Part shown: positions 37,156 to 46,156 of the stretch, in pieces
Numbering within the stretch: position 1 is the stretch's first letter
Layout of the letters: every line of letters begins with the position of its first letter
Source: Bradyrhizobium guangzhouense
GTDB taxonomy: Bacteria > Pseudomonadota > Alphaproteobacteria > Rhizobiales > Xanthobacteraceae
DNA length: 64,000 nucleotides
Direction of reading: 5' to 3'
Assembly (NCBI RefSeq): GCF_004114955.1
Contig: NZ_CP030054.1
Location: forward strand, 186,001 to 250,000
Notes under the pieces: model-generated
What the model was told of the DNA's origin: nothing
Database searches by the model: none
The model's input: only the letters and a program-made list of their open reading frames with translations
Translations under genes and position numbers: made by a program

Positions 37156-38061
37156 TCATGGGCGAGACAGATGAGGTAGTGTGAGTTCGCCTTTGCCCGC
37201 AACAACTGAGACATTTAATTTGTGTGCGGCGGCAGCCAAGACCGGCACCGGAACTGCGCTCTCGCCTGCCAGGCGCACAGCGCACTCAATATCCTTTGCG
37301 GAATTCGCGATTGAGATTGCCAGAACATCGGGTTTCTCGCCTAACAAAAAGGACACGAAGGCTTGAAATATTCCGCTATTGGTGGAGCCCCGACTAACCA
37401 GAGAGCGGAGTGTTACGAGATCGACGTCAAGGCCGCACGCAAACTGGCAAACCTCCGCGGCTACCGCCGCTATCCCCATAGTCATGCTGTTGTAAACAAG
37501 CTTGAGCTTGTGACCTTGTCCGACATCTCCGACATGAAGAACGGTCTCACAAAACGCACCAAGAATGCCCTCAGCGACAGGAAAAAGCTTTTCATTCGAT
37601 CCAACGATCGCGTTGAGAAGGCCTAGCTCTGCTTGTTCGGGGCTCCGCGTTACTGGAGCGTCCATAAAGCTTAGGCCGCATTTTTGCGCCTGCTCAGCCA
37701 GTGCGACCGTTGAAGCAGGATAAGACGTCGAGCAGTCAATTATCAACCCTCCTCGGGGCATATGGACGAACAGCCCATCTTGCCCAAGGCATACTGCCTC
37801 AACCTCGCGGCTGGAAGGCAAGGATAACACGACGGCGTTTACATGCCGCGCCAACTCGGCGATCGAAGGATGTTCATGGGCACCTGCACCAGTCAAGCGA
37901 TCCGCACCGAAGCGAGTTTTGTTCGCTTTGATATGCAGCTCGATTTGGTGACGCAATAGGCTGATACCGATACCGGTTCCCATGCGTCCAGCTCCGATAA
38001 GGCCTATTCTCTGCTTCGCCGTTTTAGGAGCGACGTTGGGTGATGATTCCTCGCCAATCAT
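37156..38061 (-). CDS. 3-hydroxyisobutyrate-dehydrogenase-family NAD(P) oxidoreductase (copy 2)
   Basis: 301 residues, the same length as copy 1. Rossmann motif GLIGAGRMGTGI, altered substrate loop DAPVTRSPEQAE and GQGHKLKLVYN are all kept. Differences from copy 1 are scattered, with no insertions or deletions, consistent with selection on both copies. It is third in the inverted cassette, 3 bases after the HAD gene. Confidence 0.85.
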   Translation of the reverse strand: MIGEESSPNVAPKTAKQRIGLIGAGRMGTGIGISLLRHQIELHIKANKTRFGADRLTGAGAHEHPSIAELARHVNAVVLSLPSSREVEAVCLGQDGLFVHMPRGGLIIDCSTSYPASTVALAEQAQKCGLSFMDAPVTRSPEQAELGLLNAIVGSNEKLFPVAEGILGAFCETVLHVGDVGQGHKLKLVYNSMTMGIAAVAAEVCQFACGLDVDLVTLRSLVSRGSTNSGIFQAFVSFLLGEKPDVLAISIANSAKDIECAVRLAGESAVPVPVLAAAAHKLNVSVVAGKGELTLPHLSRP

Positions 38062-38064
38062 GAT

Positions 38065-38745
38065 TTATGCATTCCGAAAAAACCCGTGCCTTTGTAAGAT
38101 TGGTAACAGCTCATGATGGTTGTTAATCGTGTAGTCAGGACGCGCCGCGCGCAAGCGCGACTCCGAAACAAATCCACCGGTAATGGATATGCTTACGAGT
38201 CCGAGATTGCGCGCGATATCCGTTTCGACCGGCATATCGCCGATGATGAAGGTTGACGCCGGCTTCAGGTTGTTTTTCTGCATGTATAGACGAAGCCGCT
38301 CTCCCTTGCTCATCGATTTATATTGGGTAGTGCGGTTTTCAAAGGCGAGCACATCGTTGATGTAGTCGTCGATCCCAAGTCTTCTCAATTGGGAGCGCAG
38401 AGGATCGACTATATGGTTGCTCACGATGATGGACGAAGCTGCTTCTTGGTGCGCTAACTCCAACACCCTGCGCGCGCCCTCGCGCAGATCGGCTTTACCC
38501 GCAAGAGGTTCGTACGTGTCGTGAAAGATTGCACTGCCATCGCGATCCACCGTCGCAACCTCGTCTTGCGACATTCCGAGACTGCGATAAAGAAGAGATA
38601 GCGGAACATCGCAATGTTCCCGGAAGGTGCTCATGTCGATTGTTGCATGACCAAAGCGATCTAGTATGGCATTTGTCGTTTGGAGCAGTGCGTACGTATC
38701 ATCGAGCAGCGTTCCATTCCAATCAAAGACGAGAACCGGTTTCAT
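38065..38745 (-). CDS. HAD-superfamily phosphatase-like protein (copy 2)
   Basis: 226 residues. Motif I VFDWNGTLLDD, Ser of IVSNH and IGDMPVETDIA match copy 1, including the Asn in place of the acid/base Asp. About 33 substitutions in 223 residues by my count. It has three extra C-terminal residues. The gene starts 10 bases after the PurF-like stop, as in copy 1. Confidence 0.85.
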   Translation of the reverse strand: MKPVLVFDWNGTLLDDTYALLQTTNAILDRFGHATIDMSTFREHCDVPLSLLYRSLGMSQDEVATVDRDGSAIFHDTYEPLAGKADLREGARRVLELAHQEAASSIIVSNHIVDPLRSQLRRLGIDDYINDVLAFENRTTQYKSMSKGERLRLYMQKNNLKPASTFIIGDMPVETDIARNLGLVSISITGGFVSESRLRAARPDYTINNHHELLPILQRHGFFRNA

Positions 38746-38754
38746 GATTTGACC

Positions 38755-40344
38755 TCAAGCAAGGATCGATTCCGAATAGGGAAGATCGGCCGCTAATTCG
38801 CGCAAGTTCCTATTCGCGCGCTTCTGCCCCGCAGGGGTTGGCATCTCGAATGTAAACGGTGACAAATCGACGCCGTCTTGCCTGCAGGGCAACAACGATA
38901 CTAGAAGTGGAAACGGCAGATACGTTATCGTGGCCGCGTTGATGGATGCCGCGATATTGCTTTCGATGATTTTGAGATCTTGCGGCTCCATCTTGTGAAA
39001 GCGAAGGATTTGCGTGCGCTGTTCAGGCGGCAATTGTTTCCATATCTGCCAGAATGCCAACTCATCTAGTGTGTCGATACCCATGCCGTAGTAGTTAGGA
39101 GCCACTATGGGCGGCGAACCGATCGCCCAATGTACGGCTTTGGCCCCAGCGGCAAGCAGCATATTCGTGACAGCCTGACTGGTATCGCCACGAATGAGGG
39201 CCTCGTCGACAATTATTATCGCGGCTTCAGCAAGGCTCGTTTCCGATACGCGGTACTTTTGAGCAATGAGACATTTTCGCTCGCTGGGTGTACCGATTAG
39301 AGTTCGCTGAAAAAATTGCGTTGAGACTACTTCCCGACGCTGGGCGAACACGCCGTATTCGACGAGAGATGCAAACAGACCATCAGCGTACGGCCCGCCA
39401 GTATGCGGCATGGAGGAAACGATTGTGAGTGTGGAGCCTAGTTCTCCTTGCAGTCGCTGCGCAACAAGGCCACCAAGGGCGGCTCCGATGTTGTAACGGG
39501 TTTCGAAATGTGATTGGCCTTCGACCGATGTGTTCGGATTTCCTAAGTAAAGAGCTTCGTAGGCGCAGAGTTTGGCTTTGTATTGCCCGTTGCTCACGGA
39601 ACGATCAACGCAGTACCCCATTTTCCCGTCTACATACCTGATGTGCCCTGGTAAGATTTGCTGTGTCTTACCCTCCAGATCGGCAAAGGCACAATTTTCC
39701 GAAGCAACCAGCAAGAACCCGTCATCTGTTTGCATAGTTTCCAATGGACGCAAACCACATCGATTACGGTATGCAACCAGATTTCCTTCTCCGTCCAGGA
39801 GAATCGCGCTAATAGCGCCATCAATTCGGTCATCAATGTCGCGAAAGATGTTTTCGTAATTGACGGGCAGACCGTGCCGCCAATAGTCTCTTTCACAAGA
39901 GCCTTCAATCCACTTGAGCAAGAGCTCAGCATCTGTGTTGCTGCCCAACCTATAGCCCTGGGCAAGCAATTCTCCCCTGAGTTCACGGCCATTGACCAAG
40001 GCTCCATCTAGAGAAATTGCCAAACTGCGGCTGGTGCCCGCATTGTTGTGAATTGGCTGAAGGTCCCCGCCATCGCTGATTCCGCGGCATCGGCTACGGA
40101 TATGGGCGATTGCAACATGGGGCCTAAAATTCGGATCCTGTTCATCGTGCTCAATGCGCACTGAGTCGCATGAGGACTGAAGCGCTCTCGCATATCGAAC
40201 ACCTTCCTTGTGCATGAAAGCTGCAATGCCGACCCCCGCCTGACCGCGAAATGCAAGTTTCGGAACCATGTGCTTGAGCCGATCATAAACCGTCGCCCGT
40301 GACTTGCTTGAAGAGCATAGAAACGCAGCAGCAACACCGGACAT
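38755..40344 (-). CDS. PurF-like amidophosphoribosyltransferase homologue without the glutaminase Cys (copy 2)
   Basis: 529 residues, the same length as copy 1. It also begins MSGV, so the catalytic Cys is Ser in both, which argues against a recent random mutation. The PRPP loop reads IIIVDEALIRGDTSQA and SPPIVAPNYYGMG is identical to copy 1. Roughly a quarter of residues differ between the copies, mostly conservatively. It lies behind its own sigma-54 promoter at 40444-40459. Confidence 0.8.
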   Translation of the reverse strand: MSGVAAAFLCSSSKSRATVYDRLKHMVPKLAFRGQAGVGIAAFMHKEGVRYARALQSSCDSVRIEHDEQDPNFRPHVAIAHIRSRCRGISDGGDLQPIHNNAGTSRSLAISLDGALVNGRELRGELLAQGYRLGSNTDAELLLKWIEGSCERDYWRHGLPVNYENIFRDIDDRIDGAISAILLDGEGNLVAYRNRCGLRPLETMQTDDGFLLVASENCAFADLEGKTQQILPGHIRYVDGKMGYCVDRSVSNGQYKAKLCAYEALYLGNPNTSVEGQSHFETRYNIGAALGGLVAQRLQGELGSTLTIVSSMPHTGGPYADGLFASLVEYGVFAQRREVVSTQFFQRTLIGTPSERKCLIAQKYRVSETSLAEAAIIIVDEALIRGDTSQAVTNMLLAAGAKAVHWAIGSPPIVAPNYYGMGIDTLDELAFWQIWKQLPPEQRTQILRFHKMEPQDLKIIESNIAASINAATITYLPFPLLVSLLPCRQDGVDLSPFTFEMPTPAGQKRANRNLRELAADLPYSESILA

Positions 40345-40443
40345 GCTATTAGCTCCTCGTGCTAAAGAACCGATCTCCTAGGTCCATCGCAGGCGAAGGT
40401 ATTTAATCGCCAGGGGGCGTAGACGTGGTTCCGCCTCTCTTTA

Positions 40444-40459
40444 AGCAAGCGCCATACCA
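40444..40459 (-). promoter_or_regulatory. Sigma-54 promoter of cassette copy 2
   Basis: On the minus strand the site reads TGGTATGGCGCTTGCT, differing from copy 1 by one base. It has two differences from the RpoN consensus, both in the -24 box outside the invariant GG, and correct spacing to the GC. It lies 100 bases before the ATG at 40344. Confidence 0.65.
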
Positions 40460-40545
40460 GCCCTTAGATCACTCGGCTCGCGCCCCCAGAGCCGACGGAA
40501 TTCGAAAAGAGTTGGCCATTTGGTTTGCCAGCGATGATTTCGCGT

Positions 40546-40561
40546 CGTCCGACTCCCGACA
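40546..40561 (-). promoter_or_regulatory. Degenerate NifA site before cassette copy 2
   Basis: The minus strand reads TGTCGGGAGTCGGACG, equivalent to the perfect TGT-N10-ACA of copy 1 but with the final A changed to G. The distance to the -24 box (about 87 bases) matches copy 1. NifA binding may be weaker, so the two copies may differ in expression level. Confidence 0.5.
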
Positions 40562-41097
40562 CGTTGTCTGAAGCGCGACGCGTTGGTACGAAAAGAGCCA
40601 AGCTCTGACTGTTGGTTCTCGGTGTCCTATGGTCCCACGGACCCGCTCGAGCTTGCCTGCGACGCAGTCCCCTCACATGCGCGAGCATGACGATTTCGAG
40701 CCGCACCAGGCCTTCTGATCCGGCGACCGAGTCGTAATCGAGCACCTGCTTCAGGCCTACCGCCTTTTCAAACACCGCAGGATCGGAATCAGAGGCTCCA
40801 GACAGATGGCGAGCAGGTCTTGGACGCGGTCGCCGACATCTTCAGTTTCCGACTGGGATGCGAGTGAAGAGCCGCATTGAAGCCGACGCTGACGATCTCC
40901 TCTCGATGATCAACGTCCTTCGCCGCGCCGAACGGTTGTGCGCGAGCGCGACGACAACGAGCAGGCTTAGAAGCGCTCGCAACGGGGCAACACGGTAGCG
41001 ACGTTAAGATCGCTCAATTTCGAGCGCTTCATGACCGAAGGCAGGGCGCCAACACTTAACCCTTTCGGTGAAACCATCGTGCGTGTCGGTTCAACGA
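40562..41097. other. Gene-poor stretch upstream of cassette copy 2
   Basis: No gene is supported. The minus-strand frame 40464-40775 overlaps the promoter and NifA-like site and looks like a shadow. A short plus-strand frame at 40858-40970 (MRVKSRIEADADDLL) has a natural composition but no start signal. Confidence 0.35.
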
Positions 41098-42230
41098 CAT
41101 GATCTGAGGCCGGCAAGCTGGACCACTTTGGCTAGAGTTTTCGCTGCCGAATCCCCTCGGCTGGGAGGAGCGAAGGACGATGAAGGCCTCGAAGTTCTCG
41201 GACGCCCGGAAGGCGTTCATCCTGAAGCAGGGCAACGATGGCGTCCCGGCTGCGAAGATCTTCCGCAAGGTCGGGATCAGCCAAGCGACCTACTTCAACT
41301 GGAAGAAGAAGTGTGACGGACTGCTGCCGACGGAGATGCCGCGCTTGAAGCAGCTCGAGGCCCAGAACGGCAAGCTGAAGAAACTGGTCGCGGGCCTGTC
41401 GCTCGACAAGGAGATGCCGCAGGACGTGATCCGCCGAAGGCTATGAGGCCTTGCCGGAAGCGCAAGCTGGTTGACGAAGTCCGCAACGAATGGCAGGTCT
41501 CGATCCGCAGGGCCTGTGCGGCGTTTTAGTTTGACAGGTCGACCCACCACTACAAGTCCCGTCGCTCCGGCCAAGCTGCCCTCGAGCAGAAGATCAAGGA
41601 GACCTGTCATGCCCGCATTCGCTACGGTTATCGCCGCGTTCACGTGCTGCTGCGTCGTGAAGGATGGGCGCCGTGCCAGAACAAGACCCGGCGCGTCTAT
41701 CGCGAGTTGGGCCTGCAATTGCGCAACAAAAAGGCCCAAGCGCCGCGTCAAAGTCAAGCTGCGCGATGATCGCAAGCCGGCGACGCGATCCACGAGACCT
41801 GGGCGATGGACTTCGTCCATGACCAGTTGGCAACAGGACACAAGCTTAGCGTGCTGACAATCGTCGATATCTTCTCACGGTTCTCACCGGCGCTGGCGCC
41901 ACGGTTCACCTTCCGCGGCGCCGACGTCGTGGCGGTGCTGGAAAGGGCCTGCAAAGAAGCGGGCTTCCCGGCCACGATCCGCGTCGATCAAGGCAGCGAG
42001 TTCGTGTCGCGCGATCTTGACCTGTGGGCCTACCAGCGCGGCGTCATGCTGGACTTCTCGCAGCCCGGCAAGCCGACCGACACGGATGTTGTAGACAAGC
42101 CCTATGTTGCAGAAGCCTTGCTGTGTCGGGATCGCGGCTTTGGCCGCCAATCTCGTATACTCCTTCTCGGCGCATTCCACGCCTGCTCGTTCCTCAGCCC
42201 TCTTCGCGGGGATGTTGTATCATAGGCCGA
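41098..42230 (+). mobile_element. IS3-family element, decayed
   Basis: The left terminus TGATCTGAGGCCGGCAAGCT is followed by OrfA (41180-41446: MKASKFSDARKAFILKQG, then KLKKLVAGLSLDKEM). OrfB reads RYGYRRVHVLLRREGW, ETWAMDFVHDQLATG, IRVDQGSEFVSRDLDL, with stops and frameshifts. It ends after KPTDTDVVDKPYV, before the last catalytic region, where another IS remnant begins. Confidence 0.8.
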
Positions 42231-42317
42231 TCCACGCTTGGCATGGCTGGTGGGTAGTCCAGCGCGCAGTTCGATGCTCCGGAACTTGTGCGCCAGCAGG
42301 GCCGGCCTCGTCCAGAT

Positions 42318-42630
42318 TTAGTCAGTGCTCTTGGTCAGCATATGCCAGATGATCATCGCCAGCTTCCGCGCCGTCGCGACTGCCGCGATGTGCTTGCCGC
42401 GTCGTGCAGCGACACGTTGAAGGAATGCACGCAGCGGTCCCGCCGAACGGGCTACAGCCCATGCTGCTTCGACGAGCATTCCGCGAGCTTGGCCGCAGCC
42501 CTGCTTGGTGATCCTGCCATGGTAGGGGCCCTCGCCAGACTGCCTGACGCTCGGGTTCAGCCCCAGGTAGCTCACCAGCCTGGTCGGATCGGCAAAGCGC
42601 CGAATGTCGCCGACGGCACCTATCGAACCG
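42318..42630 (-). mobile_element. IS110-family C-terminal fragment
   Basis: The minus strand gives YLGLNPSVRQSGEGPYHGRITKQG and AWAVARSAGPLRAFLQR, the transposase_20 domain of IS110 elements. The N-terminal two thirds are missing. It is not identical to the IS110 at 34110-35400. It cuts into the chemotaxis-receptor remnant on its left in reading order. Confidence 0.75.
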
Positions 42631-42958
42631 CGGCGCTCGCAATGCGCGCGGCATCCAACACTTGGCGGCCGATTTCGGTCACTGATGAGCTCATCTGCTC
42701 AGTGGCGCAGGCAACCGACTCTAGGTTAGCCGAAGCCTTCTCGGAAGCGACAAAGACTACGGTATTGCCGGCCAACTCGGCACTGGCGATCGCAACCGGC
42801 GTACGAAGACCCACCATCTCATTGACGGTGGTTGAGACTCCGCTAACTGCGAAAACCGCATATCCGAATGAGAGCGCTATGATCGCACATTCCGCTGCAA
42901 AACCCGCAATCAGCTGACCACGAACGCGAAGCATCAACTTGGCAAACATCCAGAACAC
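42620..42958 (-). pseudogene. N-terminal remnant of a methyl-accepting chemotaxis protein
   Basis: The reading starts LMLRVRGQLIAGFAAECAI, a receptor first membrane helix, then goes directly to ATEQMSSSVTEIGRQV, from the signalling part. The sensory and HAMP regions between them are deleted, and the end is replaced by IS110 sequence. It cannot be a functional receptor. Confidence 0.6.
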
Positions 42959-43058
42959 TCCACGGTCTTCAATTGCCCGCGGGCACCGTAAGAGAAGAAA
43001 TTTAGAATCTCGTTAGCCAAAAACTCGTCCATGCCAGGTCAATTCCACACAAAATCTG

Positions 43059-43845
43059 TCACGTCTCAACGCCACGAAATTTGTCTCGATCGAGAGGGGC
43101 AAAATTTGCGACAATTTTGCGCTTGCAGACCATGTAGATTCTGCGAGGAGGCTCGCTCCGTGAGACCTTGGACAACCCGCCTCTTCCGAGTCGTGTGATC
43201 TGAAGTACGCTGCGGTCGTCTCTCTCCGGCGTTCTCCGGAACGCGACCATGGATGAAAGCGCTCTGCTGGCGATGATCCAGCTCGGCCCAGAACCCGTCA
43301 GTCGCCACGAGCACTGGCGTGTCGTCCAGCGCAATTGAACAGAAAGCTGGCTCGACGAATTCTCGCGAGCGGAAGCTTCGCGTGAGGCGATGACGACCGC
43401 TATCGTTCGCAAGGTCGCCGATCGTCATCTGCGACACCGAGTTGGCAAGCGTGTGCGGCTGGGTTAGCCAGGACATCGGACCCGCCGGCGCCTGACGGCC
43501 AACCAGGCAATCGCCTGCGTGCAGAACGAGAGCTGTTTGAGCAGCGCCGACATGCATCAGAAGGTAACTCGCCGAATCCCTCCGAAACTGTTTCGACAGT
43601 TTAGCATGCGTCGCGCGAAGTTGAGCTGTGAGAACCCCCGCGGTGATGTTTTCGTCGGTCGACACGTACCAATCGACCATCCGACGCGCAATCTCGTGGG
43701 CAAAGGCTCCGCTCTCTGCTCCAGAGGTCGAACCGTCGAGCACTATGGCGAGGGCCGACGTCTGGCGTATGCCGATCCCGGCGCAATCCCGGTTGTCGGT
43801 CGTCCTCGTTCCCTGCTGGCTGTGCCATTGGATTGCAAACGCCAT
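43059..43845 (-). pseudogene. PP2C-family Ser/Thr phosphatase, frameshifted
   Basis: The frame from ATG 43845 shows PP2C metal sites: TTDNRDCAG near the N-terminus, VLDGSTSG (normally DGxG), and VLVATDGFW. Near 43225 the frame must shift to reach the last metal site DDRSVLQIT, typical of PP2C ends. About 260 residues in total. It starts just after the nucleotidyltransferase gene stop (43847), so the two were one operon. Many PP2C proteins occur in defence and secretion loci, but nothing here proves such a role. Confidence 0.65.
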
Positions 43846-43846
43846 A

Positions 43847-44547
43847 TCAGCCGTTGCCCAACTGGCTCAATGCAACGAATCGGTCGCGAACAATGTCAGC
43901 ACGCCCCACCGGGCCGCGAATATTTCCTTCGAGGAAATGATCGAAGTCGCGATCTGCGAGCAGCGCTCCGAATTGCTCGGCAATGTATGAGCTAATGTCT
44001 GCATCGGAGGCGGCAACTTCGTCAAGCAGTTCCTCCCGCCCGTCGACGAGCAGGAGAATGTCCTCGGCGTCGCGGCTGCCGATAAGGTCCCACTACCTCT
44101 TCCGCGATAAGCCTCCAGCTTCGTTGCGATGAACAAGGGCGGCGTGAGGCGACGAATCGTAATGGCATCATCCAGGGGCGTCTCAACAGCTGTTTCGATG
44201 CCCTTTGCGTACCAACGATTGCTGAAACCGAGGATCTTCTCGTCGTCGGGCATGAAATCGACCTTGAGTTCATTAAGCTTCATCCGACAGATGACATTGT
44301 CCTCGGGTGTCTCGGAAAAACCCTGCGTTCGCAACTGATCCACCAGCTTTGCCCACTCCGGGAAGCCGACGAGATCCACGATCAGGTCGACATCATCTGT
44401 CGATCTGACTCCTTCGAGGGTGACCGGATCCGTTATGTAGAGAGCGGTTGTGCAGCCTCCGACGAAGACCAATCGCGCACGCAGCTCATCGCCGAGTGCG
44501 CCGGCGACTGTCTTCAGCATTTCCTTGAGATGCCCCTGGATGGTCAC
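43847..44547 (-). pseudogene. Nucleotidyltransferase (toxin-type), frameshifted in the C-terminal half
   Basis: VFVGGCTTALYI and STDDVDLIVD form the GG...DxD core of a minimal nucleotidyltransferase, as in AbiEii-like toxins. After KLEAYRGRG (near 44095) the correct reading continues in another frame: LIGSRDAEDILLLVDGR, then a C-terminal helix region to a stop at 43847. One indel explains it. Its start overlaps the stop of the winged-helix gene upstream by 4 bases, the usual arrangement of such toxin/antitoxin-like pairs. Confidence 0.7.
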
Positions 44548-45116
44548 CCTAGTCTCTCCTTGAGCAAGTTGGCCGCGAGACTCGCTTCGCGCTGATTGCC
44601 GAGCCGTATTGCGTCGACGAGAGCCAGATAGGCATAGAGGCGATCATCCCTCTCGGCGGCTTTCGGCACAGTCTTGAACAGCGGCGCGACGGACTGCCCC
44701 ATCTCGCGGCCGCGCGCATAAGGCCAAACATGAATCAGGCTACCCGCGCTGTAGAGTAAGTCCTTCAGGACCGGGGCGGCGAATGCCGTTGGCATGCCGC
44801 GCTGCATGGGACCCGGGCTTGCCGGAAAAACGAACTTCAGGCCGTATGTGATGAAGTCGCGCAGGTTCCTGCGATTGGGATCGGGACGGCTCGTCATCGG
44901 GCGCTTAATTGCCATACCCGATGCAAGGCTGCGCTTGATCGAGGCGGCGACTTCGGTTTTGCTGATTCCGAGGGACGTCTCGAGTCCCCGCACCGAGTAT
45001 GGGTCTTCGCCATCTTGGCCAAAGGGGCCTACCCCGCCGGCGTGCTCATGATCCTGCAAGCACACGAGCTTCAGCAGGACGACAATATCCTGACTTTTCA
45101 TGGGTTCCGCGCGCAT
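44544..45116 (-). CDS. Winged-helix protein paired with a nucleotidyltransferase
   Basis: About 190 residues. The N-terminal half looks like a winged helix: YSVRGLETSLGISKTEVAASIKRSL is a recognition-type helix pair. The second half (SPGPMQRGMPTAFAAP) has no known motif. ATG 45101 (MKSQDIVV) is an alternative start. It overlaps the nucleotidyltransferase gene, suggesting an antitoxin or regulator role. The gene is intact although its partner is broken, as is often seen when toxins are lost first. Confidence 0.5.
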   Translation of the reverse strand: MRAEPMKSQDIVVLLKLVCLQDHEHAGGVGPFGQDGEDPYSVRGLETSLGISKTEVAASIKRSLASGMAIKRPMTSRPDPNRRNLRDFITYGLKFVFPASPGPMQRGMPTAFAAPVLKDLLYSAGSLIHVWPYARGREMGQSVAPLFKTVPKAAERDDRLYAYLALVDAIRLGNQREASLAANLLKERLG

Positions 45117-45259
45117 GTCCTCTGTCCTAGGACTGAGGACAGTATGCGTGCAGACGGGTGTCCGTCAACTGGTCCGAGGTCTTAGGTCCTTTGACCGCTC
45201 AAAACGGGCGAGTTCCAGTCAAAGATTCCATCGCAGCTGAGTTGCTTCCGACCGAAATT

Positions 45260-45938
45260 TACATCATATTTCGGACACGCTCAAGGAGCCGACCCCGGAC
45301 CTCCGATCGCGGCTCATTGCCCGCATCGACGCGGCACCCACAGAGGTATGGACAATTTCGCCGACTTCGGAAGCCGTGCGACCGTCGACAAGGCGTTGCA
45401 GCGCCTGGTCGTGGCTGGCGAACTACGCCGCTTCGATCGTGGCCTCTACGACCGGCCGCGAAAGAGCAATTTCACGGGCAAGCTGGGAATCCCCGACTAT
45501 CGCGCCGTCATCAAGGCCGTGGCGCGCCGCGACCAAGCCCGCGTCGTGGTTGACGGGATGACTACCGCGAATGATCTCGGCTTCACCAGGGCCGTCCCAT
45601 CGCGCATCGAGGTCCTGATCGACGCCCGCCTGAAGCCGATCATCCTTGGAAAGCAGGTCATCCATTTCAAGTCGGCAGCGCCCAGCCGTCTCTATTGGGC
45701 CGGACGTCCAGGCATGCGCGTCGTGCAGGCGCTCTATTGGATGCAGGACATGATGACAAGTAGGTATGATCGACAGCCAATAGTGAACCTCCTGAACAGA
45801 CTGTTTGCAAATCCGCAGCATGGAAGGGTGATTCGCGACGATCTTCGCGCAGGTCTGTCAGCTATGCCGATCTGGATGCAGGATTTCCTTAGGCCCTTGC
45901 TCGAGCGTGACGACGCCATACCGGAGGATGGCTCGTGA
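45260..45938 (+). pseudogene. AbiEi-type antitoxin (DUF6088-like), frameshifted near the start
   Basis: RLIARIDAAPTEVWT (from 45307) is followed, one frame over, by FGSRATVDKALQRLVVAGEL and FDRGLYDRP, the winged-helix antitoxin domain. Then DGMTTANDLGFTRAVPSRI and APSRLYWAGRPGMRVVQAL match the C-terminal part of the family. The frameshift lies at about 45350; an ATG at 45348 could still give a 196-residue protein. In intact systems this gene precedes an AbiEii toxin, here reduced to a remnant. Confidence 0.65.
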
Positions 45939-45939
45939 G

Positions 45940-46156
45940 CAGCGCAGCTTGCAAGGAGGTCATCCGGCGAGAAGTTCGATCTTTTCTTAACGACAGCGAA
46001 CCGGCCTCGTGCGCCGATCGACGCGCTCGCGCGTGACTATGCGAACATGACGCCAATGATCTTGCGGCGGGGCTTCGGTTCGAGCACATCCTGGCGTCAA
46101 TGGAAGAGATCGAGCGCGCGGCGAAACAGGCTCCGATGATGGGATCAAGTCATGGA
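45940..46156 (+). pseudogene. Remnant of an AbiEii-type toxin
   Basis: Immediately after the antitoxin stop, short stretches in two frames read LARDYANMTPMIL and FEHILASMEEIERA, which fit the C-terminal end of AbiEii nucleotidyltransferases. The catalytic N-terminal part (KGGT...DxD) is missing, so an internal deletion removed most of the toxin gene. Confidence 0.5.

Noticed and set aside
40464..40775. 103-codon minus-strand frame upstream of cassette copy 2
   Set aside because: It overlaps the sigma-54 promoter and NifA-like site and resembles no protein.
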